Positions 1-8,084 of a stretch of 54,429 nucleotides of DNA are shown piece after piece. Each line of letters opens with the position of its first letter. Position 1 is the stretch's first letter. The stretch comes from ZC4RG30 sp046047615 (GTDB lineage Bacteria; Pseudomonadota; Gammaproteobacteria; Steroidobacterales; Steroidobacteraceae), in contig JBJOHO010000004.1 in assembly GCA_046047615.1 (NCBI GenBank), forward strand, positions 1 to 54,429. The letters run 5' to 3'. Below the pieces are notes generated by a model. The model was not told the DNA's origin. It saw nothing but the letters and a program-made list of their open reading frames with translations, and did not search any database. Both the position numbers and the translations under genes were made by a program.

Positions 1-464
1 CCCGCGACCTGCGCTCGGGAGCCCGCTGGTACTACCACTGCCACCCCCCGGGCCGTGGCGTGCCCCGCGGCGAGCACGGGCATTTCCATCTCTTCGCCGA
101 GGAACGCCGCCGCGGCAGCACGGTGGCGCTGCGCCACCTTCTGGCCGTCGGCCTGCGTCCCAACGGCTTGCCGTGCCGGCTGTTCACGGTGAACGGCTGG
201 GTGACTGGCGATGCGCCGCGATCTCCCCGCTGGACCTTGGCGCAACTGGCCCGTCTGGATATGGACACGGGCCACCCGCGCATCGACGCTTTTCTCGCCG
301 ATCTGTGCTGCCTCTACAGACCTGTGCTGCCGAAGCTGCTGGACGCGGGAGAGTTGCGCCTGCAGGCCTGGGCGGGCGGTCGGGTCCGTGCCTGCAATGA
401 CCGTCGTCTGGAGGTGCTGGCCAGTGTTGGCATCGACCTGGATGCGCCTCCGCGGCTGACGTGA
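1..464 (+). CDS. Hypothetical protein, 3' part only (possibly DUF6969)
   Basis: An open frame enters from the left edge and ends at a TGA at 462-464, leaving about 154 residues; the start lies outside the window. The visible part has a His-rich stretch (YYHCHPPG followed by EHGHFHLF) and then VNGWVTGD, a pattern I associate with the DUF6969 family from memory. No function is known to me. The clustered histidines could bind a metal, which is inference. The next gene is 107 bp downstream and probably separately transcribed. Confidence 0.6.
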   Translation, partial: RDLRSGARWYYHCHPPGRGVPRGEHGHFHLFAEERRRGSTVALRHLLAVGLRPNGLPCRLFTVNGWVTGDAPRSPRWTLAQLARLDMDTGHPRIDAFLADLCCLYRPVLPKLLDAGELRLQAWAGGRVRACNDRRLEVLASVGIDLDAPPRLT

Positions 465-484
465 ACGCCGCGTTCCGTTTGTCC

Positions 485-505
485 GCTTTCCAATTTAGGG
501 AAAGC
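485..505. promoter_or_regulatory. Perfect 7-bp inverted repeat upstream of fadL-like gene
   Basis: GCTTTCC (485-491) and GGAAAGC (499-505) form a perfect inverted repeat with an AT-rich 7-nt spacer, in the 107-bp gap between the partial gene and the FadL-like gene. No T-run follows, so an operator for the porin gene is somewhat more likely than a terminator for the upstream gene. The binding protein is unknown. Confidence 0.35.
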
Positions 506-571
506 TAATTAAGATCGACCTTAAACAGGCGGCTGGGCGTTCCAGTCGGCGCAGAATGTGACCCAGGGGGA

Positions 572-1942
572 ATGATGATCAGGAAATCCGTACGCGCCTT
601 GCTGCTGCCCGTCCTGCTGGCGCCCGCGCTGGCTGGCGCCACCAACGGCTATTTCATGGCCGGCGTGGGCACCAAGAACCAGGCCATGGCCGGTGCCGGC
701 AGTGCCGATCCCGAAGAAGCCCTCAGTGCGGCGGTCAATCCCGCGGGTCTGGCCTTCGTGTCGCCGCGACTTGAGGTGGGCTTCGCCCTGTTCTCGCCCA
801 GCCGCAGCTACAGCACCAGCAGCAGCATGGCCAACGGGCAGGGCGGTGCCTTCACCATCGGCCCCAACAACATCACCAGCGACAACAAGATGTTCCCCGT
901 GCCGTCGGCGGGCGGTGTCTGGGCGCTGGGAGATGACACCCGCATCGGCCTGTCGCTGTACGGCCGTGGCGGCATGAACACGCTGTGGAAGGGGGGCTCC
1001 GCCACCTTCGATCCGGATGGCCCCGGCCCGGCGCCGGTCATGAACATGCCGGGTACCTACGGCGGCGGCAATGCCGGTGTCGACCTCACCCAGGCCTTCC
1101 TCAACCTGTCCGTCGCACGCAGCTTTGCCGATGACAGGCTGGCCTTGGGTGCGTCCCTGGTCGGCGCCGGCCAGCGCTTCAAGGCCTTGGGCGTCGGCAT
1201 GTTCGCCGGCTACACGAAGTCCTTTGCGGCCAGTGGCGGCACGGCGATGCCGGCCAACCTGTCCAACAACGGCTACTCCACTTCACTGGGCATGGGTGGC
1301 AGCGTGGGTGTGAACTGGCGTGTGTCCGACTCGTTTGCCGTGGCTGCAGCCTACGCGACCAAGACGTCGATGGGCCGGTTCAAGAAGTATTCCGACCTGT
1401 TTGCCGAGGGCGGCGACTTCGACATTCCCTCCAGCCTCAACCTCGGTGTGTCGCTGAAGGCATCCGACGCGCTCACGCTCAATGCCGACTTCCAGCGCAT
1501 CAACTACAGTGATGTGGCGTCGGTCAGCAACCCGGTCAGCAACCTGTTTGCCTGCCCGACGGCCGGTGCCGGCGGCACGGACCTGGAATCCTGCCTGGGC
1601 GGCGCCCGCGGTGCCGGCTTCGGCTGGCAGGACATGGACGTCTACAAGGTGGGCGTGCGTTATGCCGTGAACCAGGACCTCACGCTGCGTGCCGGGTACA
1701 GCCACGGCAACCAGCCGGTGCCGGCCTCGCAGGTGACGTTCAACATCCTCGCGCCCGGTGTGTCCGAAGACCACATCGCCGCGGGCTTCACCCGGCGGAC
1801 GGCCAGCGGCGAGTGGAACGGCGCGCTGCTCTATTCACCCGAGAAGTCGGTGAGCGGCACCAGCACCTTTGACCCCACCCAGCAGATCCGCTTCGGCATG
1901 AAGCAGTGGCTGGTGCAGGTCAGCTACGCCTGGATCGACTGA
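572..1942 (+). CDS. OmpP1/FadL/TodX family outer-membrane transport protein
   Basis: This 456-residue protein is a FadL-type outer-membrane beta-barrel, a family that lets long-chain fatty acids or hydrophobic aromatics cross the outer membrane. An N-terminal signal peptide (about residues 1-23, ending in LAGA) precedes a mature N-terminus beginning TNGYF. The family-typical NPAGLA motif is near residue 54, and the rest is made of alternating amphipathic strands. Two ATGs (572, 575) follow a purine-rich AGGGGGA; 572 is used here. The 3' end overlaps the convergent ArsR-type gene by 23 bp. The substrate cannot be read from sequence. Its place beside a sulfur cluster may be coincidental. Confidence 0.88.
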   Translation: MMIRKSVRALLLPVLLAPALAGATNGYFMAGVGTKNQAMAGAGSADPEEALSAAVNPAGLAFVSPRLEVGFALFSPSRSYSTSSSMANGQGGAFTIGPNNITSDNKMFPVPSAGGVWALGDDTRIGLSLYGRGGMNTLWKGGSATFDPDGPGPAPVMNMPGTYGGGNAGVDLTQAFLNLSVARSFADDRLALGASLVGAGQRFKALGVGMFAGYTKSFAASGGTAMPANLSNNGYSTSLGMGGSVGVNWRVSDSFAVAAAYATKTSMGRFKKYSDLFAEGGDFDIPSSLNLGVSLKASDALTLNADFQRINYSDVASVSNPVSNLFACPTAGAGGTDLESCLGGARGAGFGWQDMDVYKVGVRYAVNQDLTLRAGYSHGNQPVPASQVTFNILAPGVSEDHIAAGFTRRTASGEWNGALLYSPEKSVSGTSTFDPTQQIRFGMKQWLVQVSYAWID

Positions 1943-2321
1943 CCGCTGGCTTGCGGCGGCGGGGCGGCGGCGCACAGGCCGCCGCTCCCGGCGTGGATTC
2001 GTCGCCCTTGCCGCAGAACTCATGATGGAGCGTGCCGATGACGCTGTGTGCCGGCCCTGAAGTGACCGAGTAGTAGATCACCTGGGCCTCGCGACGCGTC
2101 GTGACCAGCCGCGCGCGGCGCAGCACCGCCAGGTGCTGCGACAGCACCGACTGGCTGACCGGGATCATGGCGTTGAGTTCGCCTACGGACTTCTCACCGC
2201 CGATCAGCATGCACAGCACCCGCAAGCGGTGCTTGTTGGCCATGACGCGCAGGAGTTTCGCGGCCGCGTCAGCCTGGCGGGCAACCTGCGCGGCAAGAGG
2301 AGGGAGGGGGGGCGCTGTCAT
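1920..2321 (-). CDS. ArsR-family repressor, BigR/SqrR-like persulfide sensor
   Basis: A 133-residue winged-helix ArsR regulator. The recognition helix is in the VSQSVLSQHLAVLRRA region (about 55-70). Cys37 in the RLRVLC helix and Cys103 in LHHEFC sit where BigR and SqrR carry the two cysteines that form a tetrasulfide link on reaction with sulfane sulfur; a third Cys is in the tail. It is transcribed divergently from the YeeE-sox run, with a 111-bp shared intergenic region that holds a good promoter. The natural inference is that it represses the sox operon and itself until persulfide accumulates, as SoxR does in other Sox bacteria. The C-terminal tail after residue 105 is basic and longer than usual. 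Confidence 0.85.
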   Translation of the reverse strand: MTAPPLPPLAAQVARQADAAAKLLRVMANKHRLRVLCMLIGGEKSVGELNAMIPVSQSVLSQHLAVLRRARLVTTRREAQVIYYSVTSGPAHSVIGTLHHEFCGKGDESTPGAAACAPPPRRRKPAVSRSRRS

Positions 2322-2358
2322 GCATCAATCATACCGTGACGCACCTGCGCTCCAACTG

Positions 2359-2387
2359 TTTACATGCGCATATCCACATATTATATT
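2359..2387 (+). promoter_or_regulatory. Sigma70-type promoter of the yeeE-sox run
   Basis: TTTACA (2359-2364) and TATATT (2382-2387) are separated by exactly 17 bp, one mismatch each from the -35 and -10 consensus. Transcription would start near 2394, about 39 bp before the first YeeE ATG at 2433. The spacer and -10 lie in an unusually AT-rich patch (2370-2395), with CATAT repeats at 2369-2382, resembling the AT-rich operators bound by BigR-type repressors. A second short inverted repeat (TGAAC/GTTCA) lies at 2398-2412. Confidence 0.6.
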
Positions 2388-2432
2388 TTTCTAATACTGA
2401 ACCCAGCGTTCAGATAGTCACCCGGGGGATCG

Positions 2433-2954
2433 ATGGACCAACGCAAGCCTGCTTCCGACTGGAACGCCTACCTGGCCGGTGTGTTGCTGGGCCTGGTGTT
2501 GCTGGCCACCTTCGTGCTCACCGGCCATGGGCTGGGGGCTTCCGGCTTCACCACTGCGCTGGCGGCCGAGACGGCACGTGCCGTTGCACCGGCTGCCACC
2601 GAGGGCAATGCCTATCTGGGCCCCATGGTGGCGGAGGGCGCGCACCCGCTGGACAGCTGGATCACCTGGCAGGTCCTGGGCGTTGCGGTGGGCGCCCTGT
2701 TGTCGGCATTTCTTGGCGGCCGCTTCCGCTGGCGCCTTGAGGGCCCCACGCGCATGACGCCGGTGCCCCGCGCCGTTGTGGCCGTGCTGGGTGGCCTGGC
2801 TGCCGGCTTTGGTGCCCGCATCTCCGCGGGGTGCACCAGCGGCTTGGGGTTGTCCGGCGCGGCCACGCTGGCGGTGGCCGGCTTTGTGTTCCTTGCGGGC
2901 TTCTTCATCGTGGGTCTTGCCGCCGGCATGCTGACCAAGAGGTACTGGCAATGA
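2433..2954 (+). CDS. YeeE/YedE family membrane protein (sulfur transport), first half
   Basis: A 173-residue inner-membrane protein with about four hydrophobic segments and the family signature ISAGCTSGLGLSG near residue 132, whose Cys is in the position of the substrate-handling Cys of thiosulfate transporters such as TsuA/YeeE. This is a half-size version; the second half is the next gene, joined by an ATGA overlap. Family members move thiosulfate or other sulfur species across the inner membrane, and the promoter-proximal place in a sox run fits that. The start follows CCGGGGGA. The direction of transport is not deducible. Confidence 0.85.
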   Translation: MDQRKPASDWNAYLAGVLLGLVLLATFVLTGHGLGASGFTTALAAETARAVAPAATEGNAYLGPMVAEGAHPLDSWITWQVLGVAVGALLSAFLGGRFRWRLEGPTRMTPVPRAVVAVLGGLAAGFGARISAGCTSGLGLSGAATLAVAGFVFLAGFFIVGLAAGMLTKRYWQ

Positions 2955-3514
2955 GTCTCCCGTTCTACCTGTCCGGGCCGCTCTCCGGCCTGCTGCTGGG
3001 CGCGGCTTTCGGCTTCATCCTTGAGCGCGGTGGCCTGGGCAACGGCTGCAAGCTGACTGGCCAGATGCGCCTGCAGGACTGGACCGTGTTCCGCGTGATG
3101 TTCACGGCCATCATCGTGGCCGCAGCCGGCCTGCTGGTGCTGCAGTACGCAGGGGTGATGCCTGCTGATTCCGTATATGTGCCCACCACCTATCTCTGGG
3201 CCGCACTGGTCGGCGGGGCCTTCGTGGGACTGGGCATGGCGCTGGGCGGCTACTGCCCCGGCACGTCGGTGGTGGCTTTGTGCGCGGGCCGCATCGACGG
3301 CCTGTTCTTCCTGGGCGGCCTGCTTGCTGGCACCTGGCTTTTCGCCGGCGCTTATGAGCGGCTGGCGGTGTGGCTGGATGCCGGCACGGAGCCGCAGTGG
3401 CCCACGCTGCAGGCCATGCTGGGTGTGCCGGCGTGGGTCGTCGTGCTCGCGCTGGTGGCTGTCGCCGTCGGCCTCGAATGGATTCTGTCGCGCCAGAAGA
3501 ACGTTGCGGCCTGA
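2951..3514 (+). CDS. YeeE/YedE family membrane protein (sulfur transport), second half
   Basis: A 187-residue membrane protein with four to five hydrophobic segments. Two Cys motifs, GLGNGCKLTGQMRL near residue 33 and GGYCPGTSVVALCAG near residue 102, match the repeated Cys-containing re-entrant segments of YeeE/YedE transporters. The ATG at 2951 overlaps the stop of the preceding half gene (ATGA), so the pair is translationally coupled and probably forms one split transporter. An upstream in-frame start would run inside the preceding gene and is not used. Confidence 0.85.
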   Translation: MSLPFYLSGPLSGLLLGAAFGFILERGGLGNGCKLTGQMRLQDWTVFRVMFTAIIVAAAGLLVLQYAGVMPADSVYVPTTYLWAALVGGAFVGLGMALGGYCPGTSVVALCAGRIDGLFFLGGLLAGTWLFAGAYERLAVWLDAGTEPQWPTLQAMLGVPAWVVVLALVAVAVGLEWILSRQKNVAA

Positions 3515-3555
3515 GCTGTTCGCTGCCCCCTCACAAGACTCCGGAGTCCCTCATC

Positions 3556-3888
3556 ATGAAACACAATTCCCGCTCCAAGTCGCGCAAAGTCCTGCCGGCT
3601 TTCGCCCTGATGGCCGCCGCCCTTCCGCTGCTGCCGGCTGCGATCGCCGCGGAGCCCAACTGCACGCCCAAGCCGGGTACCAGCGAGCTGCCGGCAGGCT
3701 GTCCCGTGGTCAAGCCCGCCAACCCTTGCGCGCCCGCGGCCAAGGCCAAGCCGGCCAATCCTTGCGCGCCCGCGGCCAAGGTCAAGCCGGCCAATCCTTG
3801 TGCGCCTGCCGCCAAGGCCAAGCCGGCCAATCCTTGCGCGCCGGCCCGCAAGGCCAAGCCCGCCAATCCCTGTGCGCCAGGCCGCTGA
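3556..3888 (+). CDS. Periplasmic Cys/Pro tandem-repeat protein
   Basis: A 110-residue secreted protein of unknown function. Residues 1-32 are a signal peptide (basic KHNSRSKSRK, a hydrophobic stretch, AIA cleavage site). The mature part starts EPNCTPKPG, has a second Cys in AGCPVV, then five copies of a 12-residue unit KPANPCAP-A-A/R-K-A/V, the last ending in GR. Mature cysteines total seven, spaced regularly with Pro on both sides; there are no aromatic residues. It lies 41 bp after the YeeE pair and 45 bp before the rhodanese, so it is probably part of the operon. Holding sulfane sulfur or a thiophilic metal on the repeated Cys is a hypothesis, not something the sequence proves. Confidence 0.75.
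   Translation: MKHNSRSKSRKVLPAFALMAAALPLLPAAIAAEPNCTPKPGTSELPAGCPVVKPANPCAPAAKAKPANPCAPAAKVKPANPCAPAAKAKPANPCAPARKAKPANPCAPGR
3712..3885 (+). repeat. 36-bp coding tandem repeat, about 4.8 copies
   Basis: Units begin at 3712, 3748, 3784, 3820 and 3856 (the last is 30 bp). Each full unit encodes 12 residues with the core KPANPCAP. Third-position differences between copies show the repeat has been maintained at protein level. Copy number may vary between strains by slippage. Confidence 0.9.
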
Positions 3889-3889
3889 T

Positions 3890-3903
3890 CGCCGGGTCCG
3901 GCG
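3890..3903 (+). terminator. Short GC hairpin inside the sox run
   Basis: CGCCGG-GT-CCGGCG immediately follows the repeat-protein stop codon and is followed by CTTGATTGTCC. The stem is short and the T-tract poor, so it is more plausible as an attenuator or mRNA-stability element than a full terminator. Confidence 0.3.
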
Positions 3904-3933
3904 CTTGATTGTCCTGTTGCGGAGTGCTGCACG

Positions 3934-4905
3934 ATGAAACTGCGAAACTGTCTTGCCGTCGCCAGCCTGCTGGTCATGGCGGGCGTTGACGTTGCGGCGG
4001 CGGCTGTCCTGCCAGGACCGCTGGTCACGCCGGACTGGCTTGCGGCGCACCGCGCTGAAGTGGCCGTCCTTGATGTTCGCGAGGATCCGGAGGGCTACCT
4101 TGGCGCACCGGCCTTCGAGACCGACGACGCCGGTCGCCGCACGCTCGAGACCTTGGCCGGACATGTGCCGGGTGCACTGCTGGTGGAATTCTCGAAGATC
4201 CGCACGGCGCGCGAGATCGACGGCCGCAAGATCGGCGGCATGGTGCCGGAGGCCGCCCAGTTCCAGGCCTACATGCGCAGCGTGGGCGTGCCGGCGGGCA
4301 AGCCGCTGGTCATCGTTGCCAACGGCGAGTACATCGAAGACTTCGACACCGCCGCCCGCCTGTACTGGACGCTCCGCTACTACGGCGCCGACGAAGTGGC
4401 CATCCTCGATGGCGGCAGCATCCGCTGGGTCGAGGAGGGACGCGGGACCGAGGCCACGGCCCCCGTGGTTGCGCCGGGCACCTGGACCGCAGCGGCGCCT
4501 CGCGCCGCGCTGTTTGCCGACAGTGCAGCAGTGCTCGGCGCGGCAGCAGCCGGTACGCAACTGGTGGATGCCCGGCCGCTGTCTTTCTATTTCGGCCTGA
4601 CGAAGCGCGCGGCTGTGGCTGCCTACGGCCATATCCCCGGCGCCTTGCCCTTCCCGACGGAACTGCGGGCACGGCCGCAGGGGGCAGGACACCGTTTCCT
4701 GACAGCCGACGAATACCGCAACGCGCTGCGCGGCATGGGCATCGATCCGTCACGCCCGACGATCACCTACTGCAACACGGGGCACATGGCCTCCGGCACC
4801 TGGTTCATCCTCTCCGAGGTGCTGGGCAACCGGCAGGTGGCGCTGTACGACGGTTCGATGGTGGAGTGGGCGAACGGGTCACGGCCTGTCAGCCTGGCAC
4901 GTTGA
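3934..4905 (+). CDS. Periplasmic two-domain rhodanese (sulfurtransferase)
   Basis: A 323-residue exported sulfurtransferase with a signal peptide of about 23 residues. Two rhodanese domains follow: the N-terminal one (about 30-175) has no Cys at the active loop (VIVANGEYIED), and the C-terminal one (about 195-320) has the catalytic Cys280 in ITYCNTGHMAS. This inactive-plus-active arrangement is typical of thiosulfate and mercaptopyruvate sulfurtransferases. It would move sulfane sulfur from thiosulfate or a persulfide to an acceptor in the periplasm. The following soxC starts 16 bp after its stop, placing it in the Sox operon. Confidence 0.87.
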   Translation: MKLRNCLAVASLLVMAGVDVAAAAVLPGPLVTPDWLAAHRAEVAVLDVREDPEGYLGAPAFETDDAGRRTLETLAGHVPGALLVEFSKIRTAREIDGRKIGGMVPEAAQFQAYMRSVGVPAGKPLVIVANGEYIEDFDTAARLYWTLRYYGADEVAILDGGSIRWVEEGRGTEATAPVVAPGTWTAAAPRAALFADSAAVLGAAAAGTQLVDARPLSFYFGLTKRAAVAAYGHIPGALPFPTELRARPQGAGHRFLTADEYRNALRGMGIDPSRPTITYCNTGHMASGTWFILSEVLGNRQVALYDGSMVEWANGSRPVSLAR

Positions 4906-4921
4906 TCACAGGGAAGGAACG

Positions 4922-6265
4922 ATGAGCACGACCAAGGTTCCCCGACCCGGCCGGATCGTCACTGCGGCGCCGGCTGCCGAATCCCGCATCCTCCTGCCGC
5001 GCCGCAAGCTTCTCGCCGGCGCAGTGGGTGGCGCGGCTGCCATGATGGCGCTGTCCGGTGCGGCGCGTGCCGCCGGCTCGGCGCCCTCCACTGAAGTGCC
5101 GGTGAAGGGCAGCGGACCGTTCGATCCGCCATGGACGAAGCAGTTGGGCAAGGGTGTGAACAGCTCGCCCTACGGCCAGCCGTCGCCCTTCGAAGCCAAC
5201 GTCATGCGGCGGATCAGCCCGGGCCTCACGCCCACGCCGCAATCTTCAGTGGCCTTCACGCCCTTGCAGAACCTGTTCGGCATCATCACGCCGAACGGCC
5301 TGCACTTCGAGCGCAACCACAATGGCCTGGCCGAGATCGATCCCTCGCAGCACCGCCTGATGATCCATGGACTGGTGCGCGAGCCGAAGATCTACACCAT
5401 GGACGACCTGCTGCGCTTCCCGTCCGTGTCGCGCATCCACTTCATCGAGTGCGGTGCCAATACCGCCATGGAGTGGGGCAACGTGGCCGTGCCGACCGTG
5501 CAGTACACGCACGGCATGTTGTCCTGCTCCGAATACACGGGCGTGCCGCTGTCCACGCTGCTGGACGACTGCGGCGTCGACCTGGCCAAGGCCAGGTACC
5601 TGCTGGCCGAGGGCGCCGATGCGGCCTCGCTGACGCGCACGATACCGATCGAGTTCGCACTCGATGACGTGCTGGTGGTCTACGGCCAGAACGGCGAGAT
5701 GCTCCGCCCCGAAAACGGCTACCCGCTGCGCCTGCTGGTGCCGGGCGTCCAGGGCATCTCCAACGTCAAGTGGCTGCGTCGCATCGAAGTCGGCGACCAG
5801 CCGTGGAGCACGCGCGAGGAGAACCTGCAGTACAGCGACCTGATGCCGGACGGTACCAGCCGCAAGTACACCTGGATCCAGGAAGCCAAGTCCGTCATCA
5901 CCTCGCCGTCGGGCGGGCAGCAGTTGCTCGACAAGGGCGGCTACTACCCGATCACCGGCCTTGCCTGGTCCGGCCGAGGCAAGGTGCGGCATGTCGATGT
6001 GTCCACCGATGGCGGCGTCAACTGGCAGCGCGCGCGCCTGCAGGAGCCGGTGCACACGAAGGCGCTGACGCGCTTCCACCTGGACTTCGTCTGGGACGGG
6101 TCGCCCAAGCTGCTGCAGAGCCGTGTCACCGACGAGACCGGCTACGTGCAGCCGAAGATGCGGCAGCTGCGCGAGGTGCGTGGCACGCGTTCCACCTATC
6201 ACAACAACGCCATCCAGACCTGGCGCCTGGATGCCGATGGCAAGGTGCACAATGTCCAGGTTTGA
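4922..6265 (+). CDS. soxC: Sulfane dehydrogenase molybdopterin subunit SoxC
   Basis: A 447-residue sulfite-oxidase-family molybdoprotein. The N-terminus carries a twin-arginine signal (LPRRKLLAGAVGG) for export with cofactor. The molybdenum-ligand Cys is Cys177 in HFIECGANT, within the oxidoreductase molybdopterin domain (about 110-290), followed by the dimerisation domain. With SoxD it removes six electrons from the sulfane sulfur bound to SoxY. The start follows AGGGAAGGAA. The 3' end overlaps soxD by 14 bp if the first soxD ATG is used. Confidence 0.94.
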   Translation: MSTTKVPRPGRIVTAAPAAESRILLPRRKLLAGAVGGAAAMMALSGAARAAGSAPSTEVPVKGSGPFDPPWTKQLGKGVNSSPYGQPSPFEANVMRRISPGLTPTPQSSVAFTPLQNLFGIITPNGLHFERNHNGLAEIDPSQHRLMIHGLVREPKIYTMDDLLRFPSVSRIHFIECGANTAMEWGNVAVPTVQYTHGMLSCSEYTGVPLSTLLDDCGVDLAKARYLLAEGADAASLTRTIPIEFALDDVLVVYGQNGEMLRPENGYPLRLLVPGVQGISNVKWLRRIEVGDQPWSTREENLQYSDLMPDGTSRKYTWIQEAKSVITSPSGGQQLLDKGGYYPITGLAWSGRGKVRHVDVSTDGGVNWQRARLQEPVHTKALTRFHLDFVWDGSPKLLQSRVTDETGYVQPKMRQLREVRGTRSTYHNNAIQTWRLDADGKVHNVQV

Positions 6266-7280
6266 TGCGATGTCCAAGCGCTTGCAGTTTTTCCTGGGGG
6301 CCACGCTGCTGGCCGGGATCGCCGTCGCCGCGGGCACATCGGCCAAGGCGCCATCCGCCGCGCCGGCCCTGAAGCCGCCGCAGCCGGCGCTCGGCCGCCA
6401 GGCCACGCCCGCGCAGATCCACTTCTGGGACATCGACGTCCGTCCGGATGGCGTCGGCCTGCCGGAAGGCAAGGGCAGCGTCGCCGAAGGCGAGGCGTTG
6501 TTCGAGACGCACTGCGCCTCCTGCCACGGCACCTTCGGTGACAGCGAGGAATACGCCCAGCTGGCCGGTGGTGTCGGCACGCTGGCCAGCAGCTCGCCGC
6601 AGCGCACGGTCGGCAGCAAGCTCGACACCCCGACGACGCTGTATGACTACATCAACCGCGCCATGCCCTTCACCAGCTCAAAGATGCTGACACCGTCCGA
6701 GGTGTATGCGGTCTCGGCCTACATCCTCAACCTGAACGACATCATTCCTGCCGATGCCGTGCTGGACAAGGACTCGCTGCCGAAGGTGCAGATGCCCAAC
6801 CGCAACGGCTACACCACCGATCACGGCTTCATGCGCGTGGACGGCAAGCCGGACACGGCAAACACCGCCTGCATGAAGGATTGCGAAAAGGACGTGAAGC
6901 TGACGTCTGAGCTGCCGCCGGACTTCACGGCACAGTTCTACGGCGATGTCTCGACGAACTTCCGCGATTACCGGCCCGAGGTGGTGGCCGCACGCATGGC
7001 TGCCGCCGCCCCGAAGGTAGCTGCGGCATGGCGCGGCGAGGAATCGATCGAGAAGAACCTGTGCACGGTGTGCCACGCCGTCGACCGCAAGGTCGTGGGC
7101 CCCAGCTATCGTGAGGTGGCTGCCAAGTACGCCCAGCAGGCTGATGCCAAGGCTTACCTCACCCGCAAGATGAAGGAAGGTGGCAGCGGCGTCTGGGGTG
7201 TGGTACCGATGCCGGCACAGACGGCCGTGGCCGAAGACGAGATCGAACGACTGGTCAACTGGATCCTGGAGCAGAAATGA
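6252..7280 (+). CDS. soxD: Diheme cytochrome c subunit SoxD
   Basis: A 342-residue exported c-type cytochrome and electron-accepting partner of SoxC. After a signal peptide come two heme sites: CASCH from residue 88 in the larger N-terminal domain and CTVCH from residue 271 in a C-terminal cytochrome c551/552-like domain with MPAQTAVAEDE near the end. Two starts are possible: ATG 6252, overlapping soxC, or ATG 6270, just after its stop; both leave the signal peptide intact. The final codons overlap soxY, so the genes are translationally coupled. Confidence 0.93.
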   Translation: MSRFDAMSKRLQFFLGATLLAGIAVAAGTSAKAPSAAPALKPPQPALGRQATPAQIHFWDIDVRPDGVGLPEGKGSVAEGEALFETHCASCHGTFGDSEEYAQLAGGVGTLASSSPQRTVGSKLDTPTTLYDYINRAMPFTSSKMLTPSEVYAVSAYILNLNDIIPADAVLDKDSLPKVQMPNRNGYTTDHGFMRVDGKPDTANTACMKDCEKDVKLTSELPPDFTAQFYGDVSTNFRDYRPEVVAARMAAAAPKVAAAWRGEESIEKNLCTVCHAVDRKVVGPSYREVAAKYAQQADAKAYLTRKMKEGGSGVWGVVPMPAQTAVAEDEIERLVNWILEQK

Positions 7281-7741
7281 ACATGACGACGCGCCGGTCC
7301 TTCATCGGGACCTTGGGTTTGGGAGCCGGCTGGGTGATGCTGGCGGGCAGTGCACTGGTCTCGCGCGTGGCCCGCGCGGTGGATCGCGCGGCCTTCGATG
7401 TGGACACGCTCGACGAGGTGGTGGCGAAGATGGGGGGCAAGGGCTACTCGCCCAGCACCGACATCGACTTCAGCGCCCCTGAAATCGCCGACAACGGCGC
7501 CACCGTGCCGGTGGAAGTGAGCAGCCGGCTGCCGGGCACGCGCTGCATCGCCATCGTGGTCGACAAGAATCCGCACCCGCTGTCGTGCGCCTTCAACTTC
7601 AGCGCCGACGCGGTTCCGTTCGTGAACACCCGCATCAAGGTGGGCGAGACCTCGCAGGTCACGGCGCTGGTCCAGACGGACCAGGGCTTCTTCATCGCGC
7701 AGCGCACCGTCAAGGTGACGCTGGGCGGCTGCGGCGGCTGA
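7277..7741 (+). CDS. soxY: Sulfur carrier subunit SoxY
   Basis: A 154-residue periplasmic carrier. It ends in GGCGG, the diagnostic swinging arm whose Cys carries the sulfur substrate through the Sox cycle. The N-terminus has a twin-arginine signal (TRRSFIG plus a hydrophobic stretch), as expected for SoxYZ, which is exported folded. The domain between is the immunoglobulin-like SoxY fold. ATG 7277 overlaps the soxD stop; an alternative ATG at 7283 would shorten it by two residues. Confidence 0.96.
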   Translation: MNMTTRRSFIGTLGLGAGWVMLAGSALVSRVARAVDRAAFDVDTLDEVVAKMGGKGYSPSTDIDFSAPEIADNGATVPVEVSSRLPGTRCIAIVVDKNPHPLSCAFNFSADAVPFVNTRIKVGETSQVTALVQTDQGFFIAQRTVKVTLGGCGG

Positions 7742-7772
7742 TCGGGCAGGCACAGGAACACGGAGAGAGAAC

Positions 7773-8084
7773 ATGGCAGATCCAATGCGCATCCGCGCCA
7801 AGGCCGGCGCCGACTACGTCGAAGTCAAGGTCCTGATGTCCCACCCCATGGAAACCGGGCAACGCAAGGACGCCGAGGGCAACCTCGTCCCGTTCCTGTT
7901 CATCACCAAGGTCGTGGTGACCTGCAAGGACAAGGAAGTGCTCAACGCGGACTGGGGTCCGTCGGTGTCCAAGAACCCGTACATCGCGTTCCGCTTCAAG
8001 GGCGCGGCAGTGGGTGACAAGGTGGCGGTGACCTGGACCGACACGTCCGGCGCCACGCGCACCGACGAAGCGGCGATCACATGA
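7773..8084 (+). CDS. soxZ: Sulfur carrier partner SoxZ
   Basis: A 103-residue beta-sandwich protein without its own signal, co-exported with SoxY. The opening (MRIRAK..DYVEVKVLMSHPMETGQRKD) and the late AVTWTDTSG are characteristic of SoxZ. GGAGAGAG precedes the start by a normal distance. Its stop overlaps the next ATG (ATGA). Confidence 0.95.
   Translation: MADPMRIRAKAGADYVEVKVLMSHPMETGQRKDAEGNLVPFLFITKVVVTCKDKEVLNADWGPSVSKNPYIAFRFKGAAVGDKVAVTWTDTSGATRTDEAAIT

Noticed and set aside
3370..3555. Longer in-frame start for the Cys-repeat protein
   Set aside because: It would overlap the YeeE gene in another frame and bury the signal peptide. ATG 3556 gives a clean signal sequence.
3712..3885. 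CRISPR-like regular 36-bp repeat
   Set aside because: Units are contiguous with no unique spacers, stay in frame and encode KPANPCAP repeats, so this is a coding repeat.
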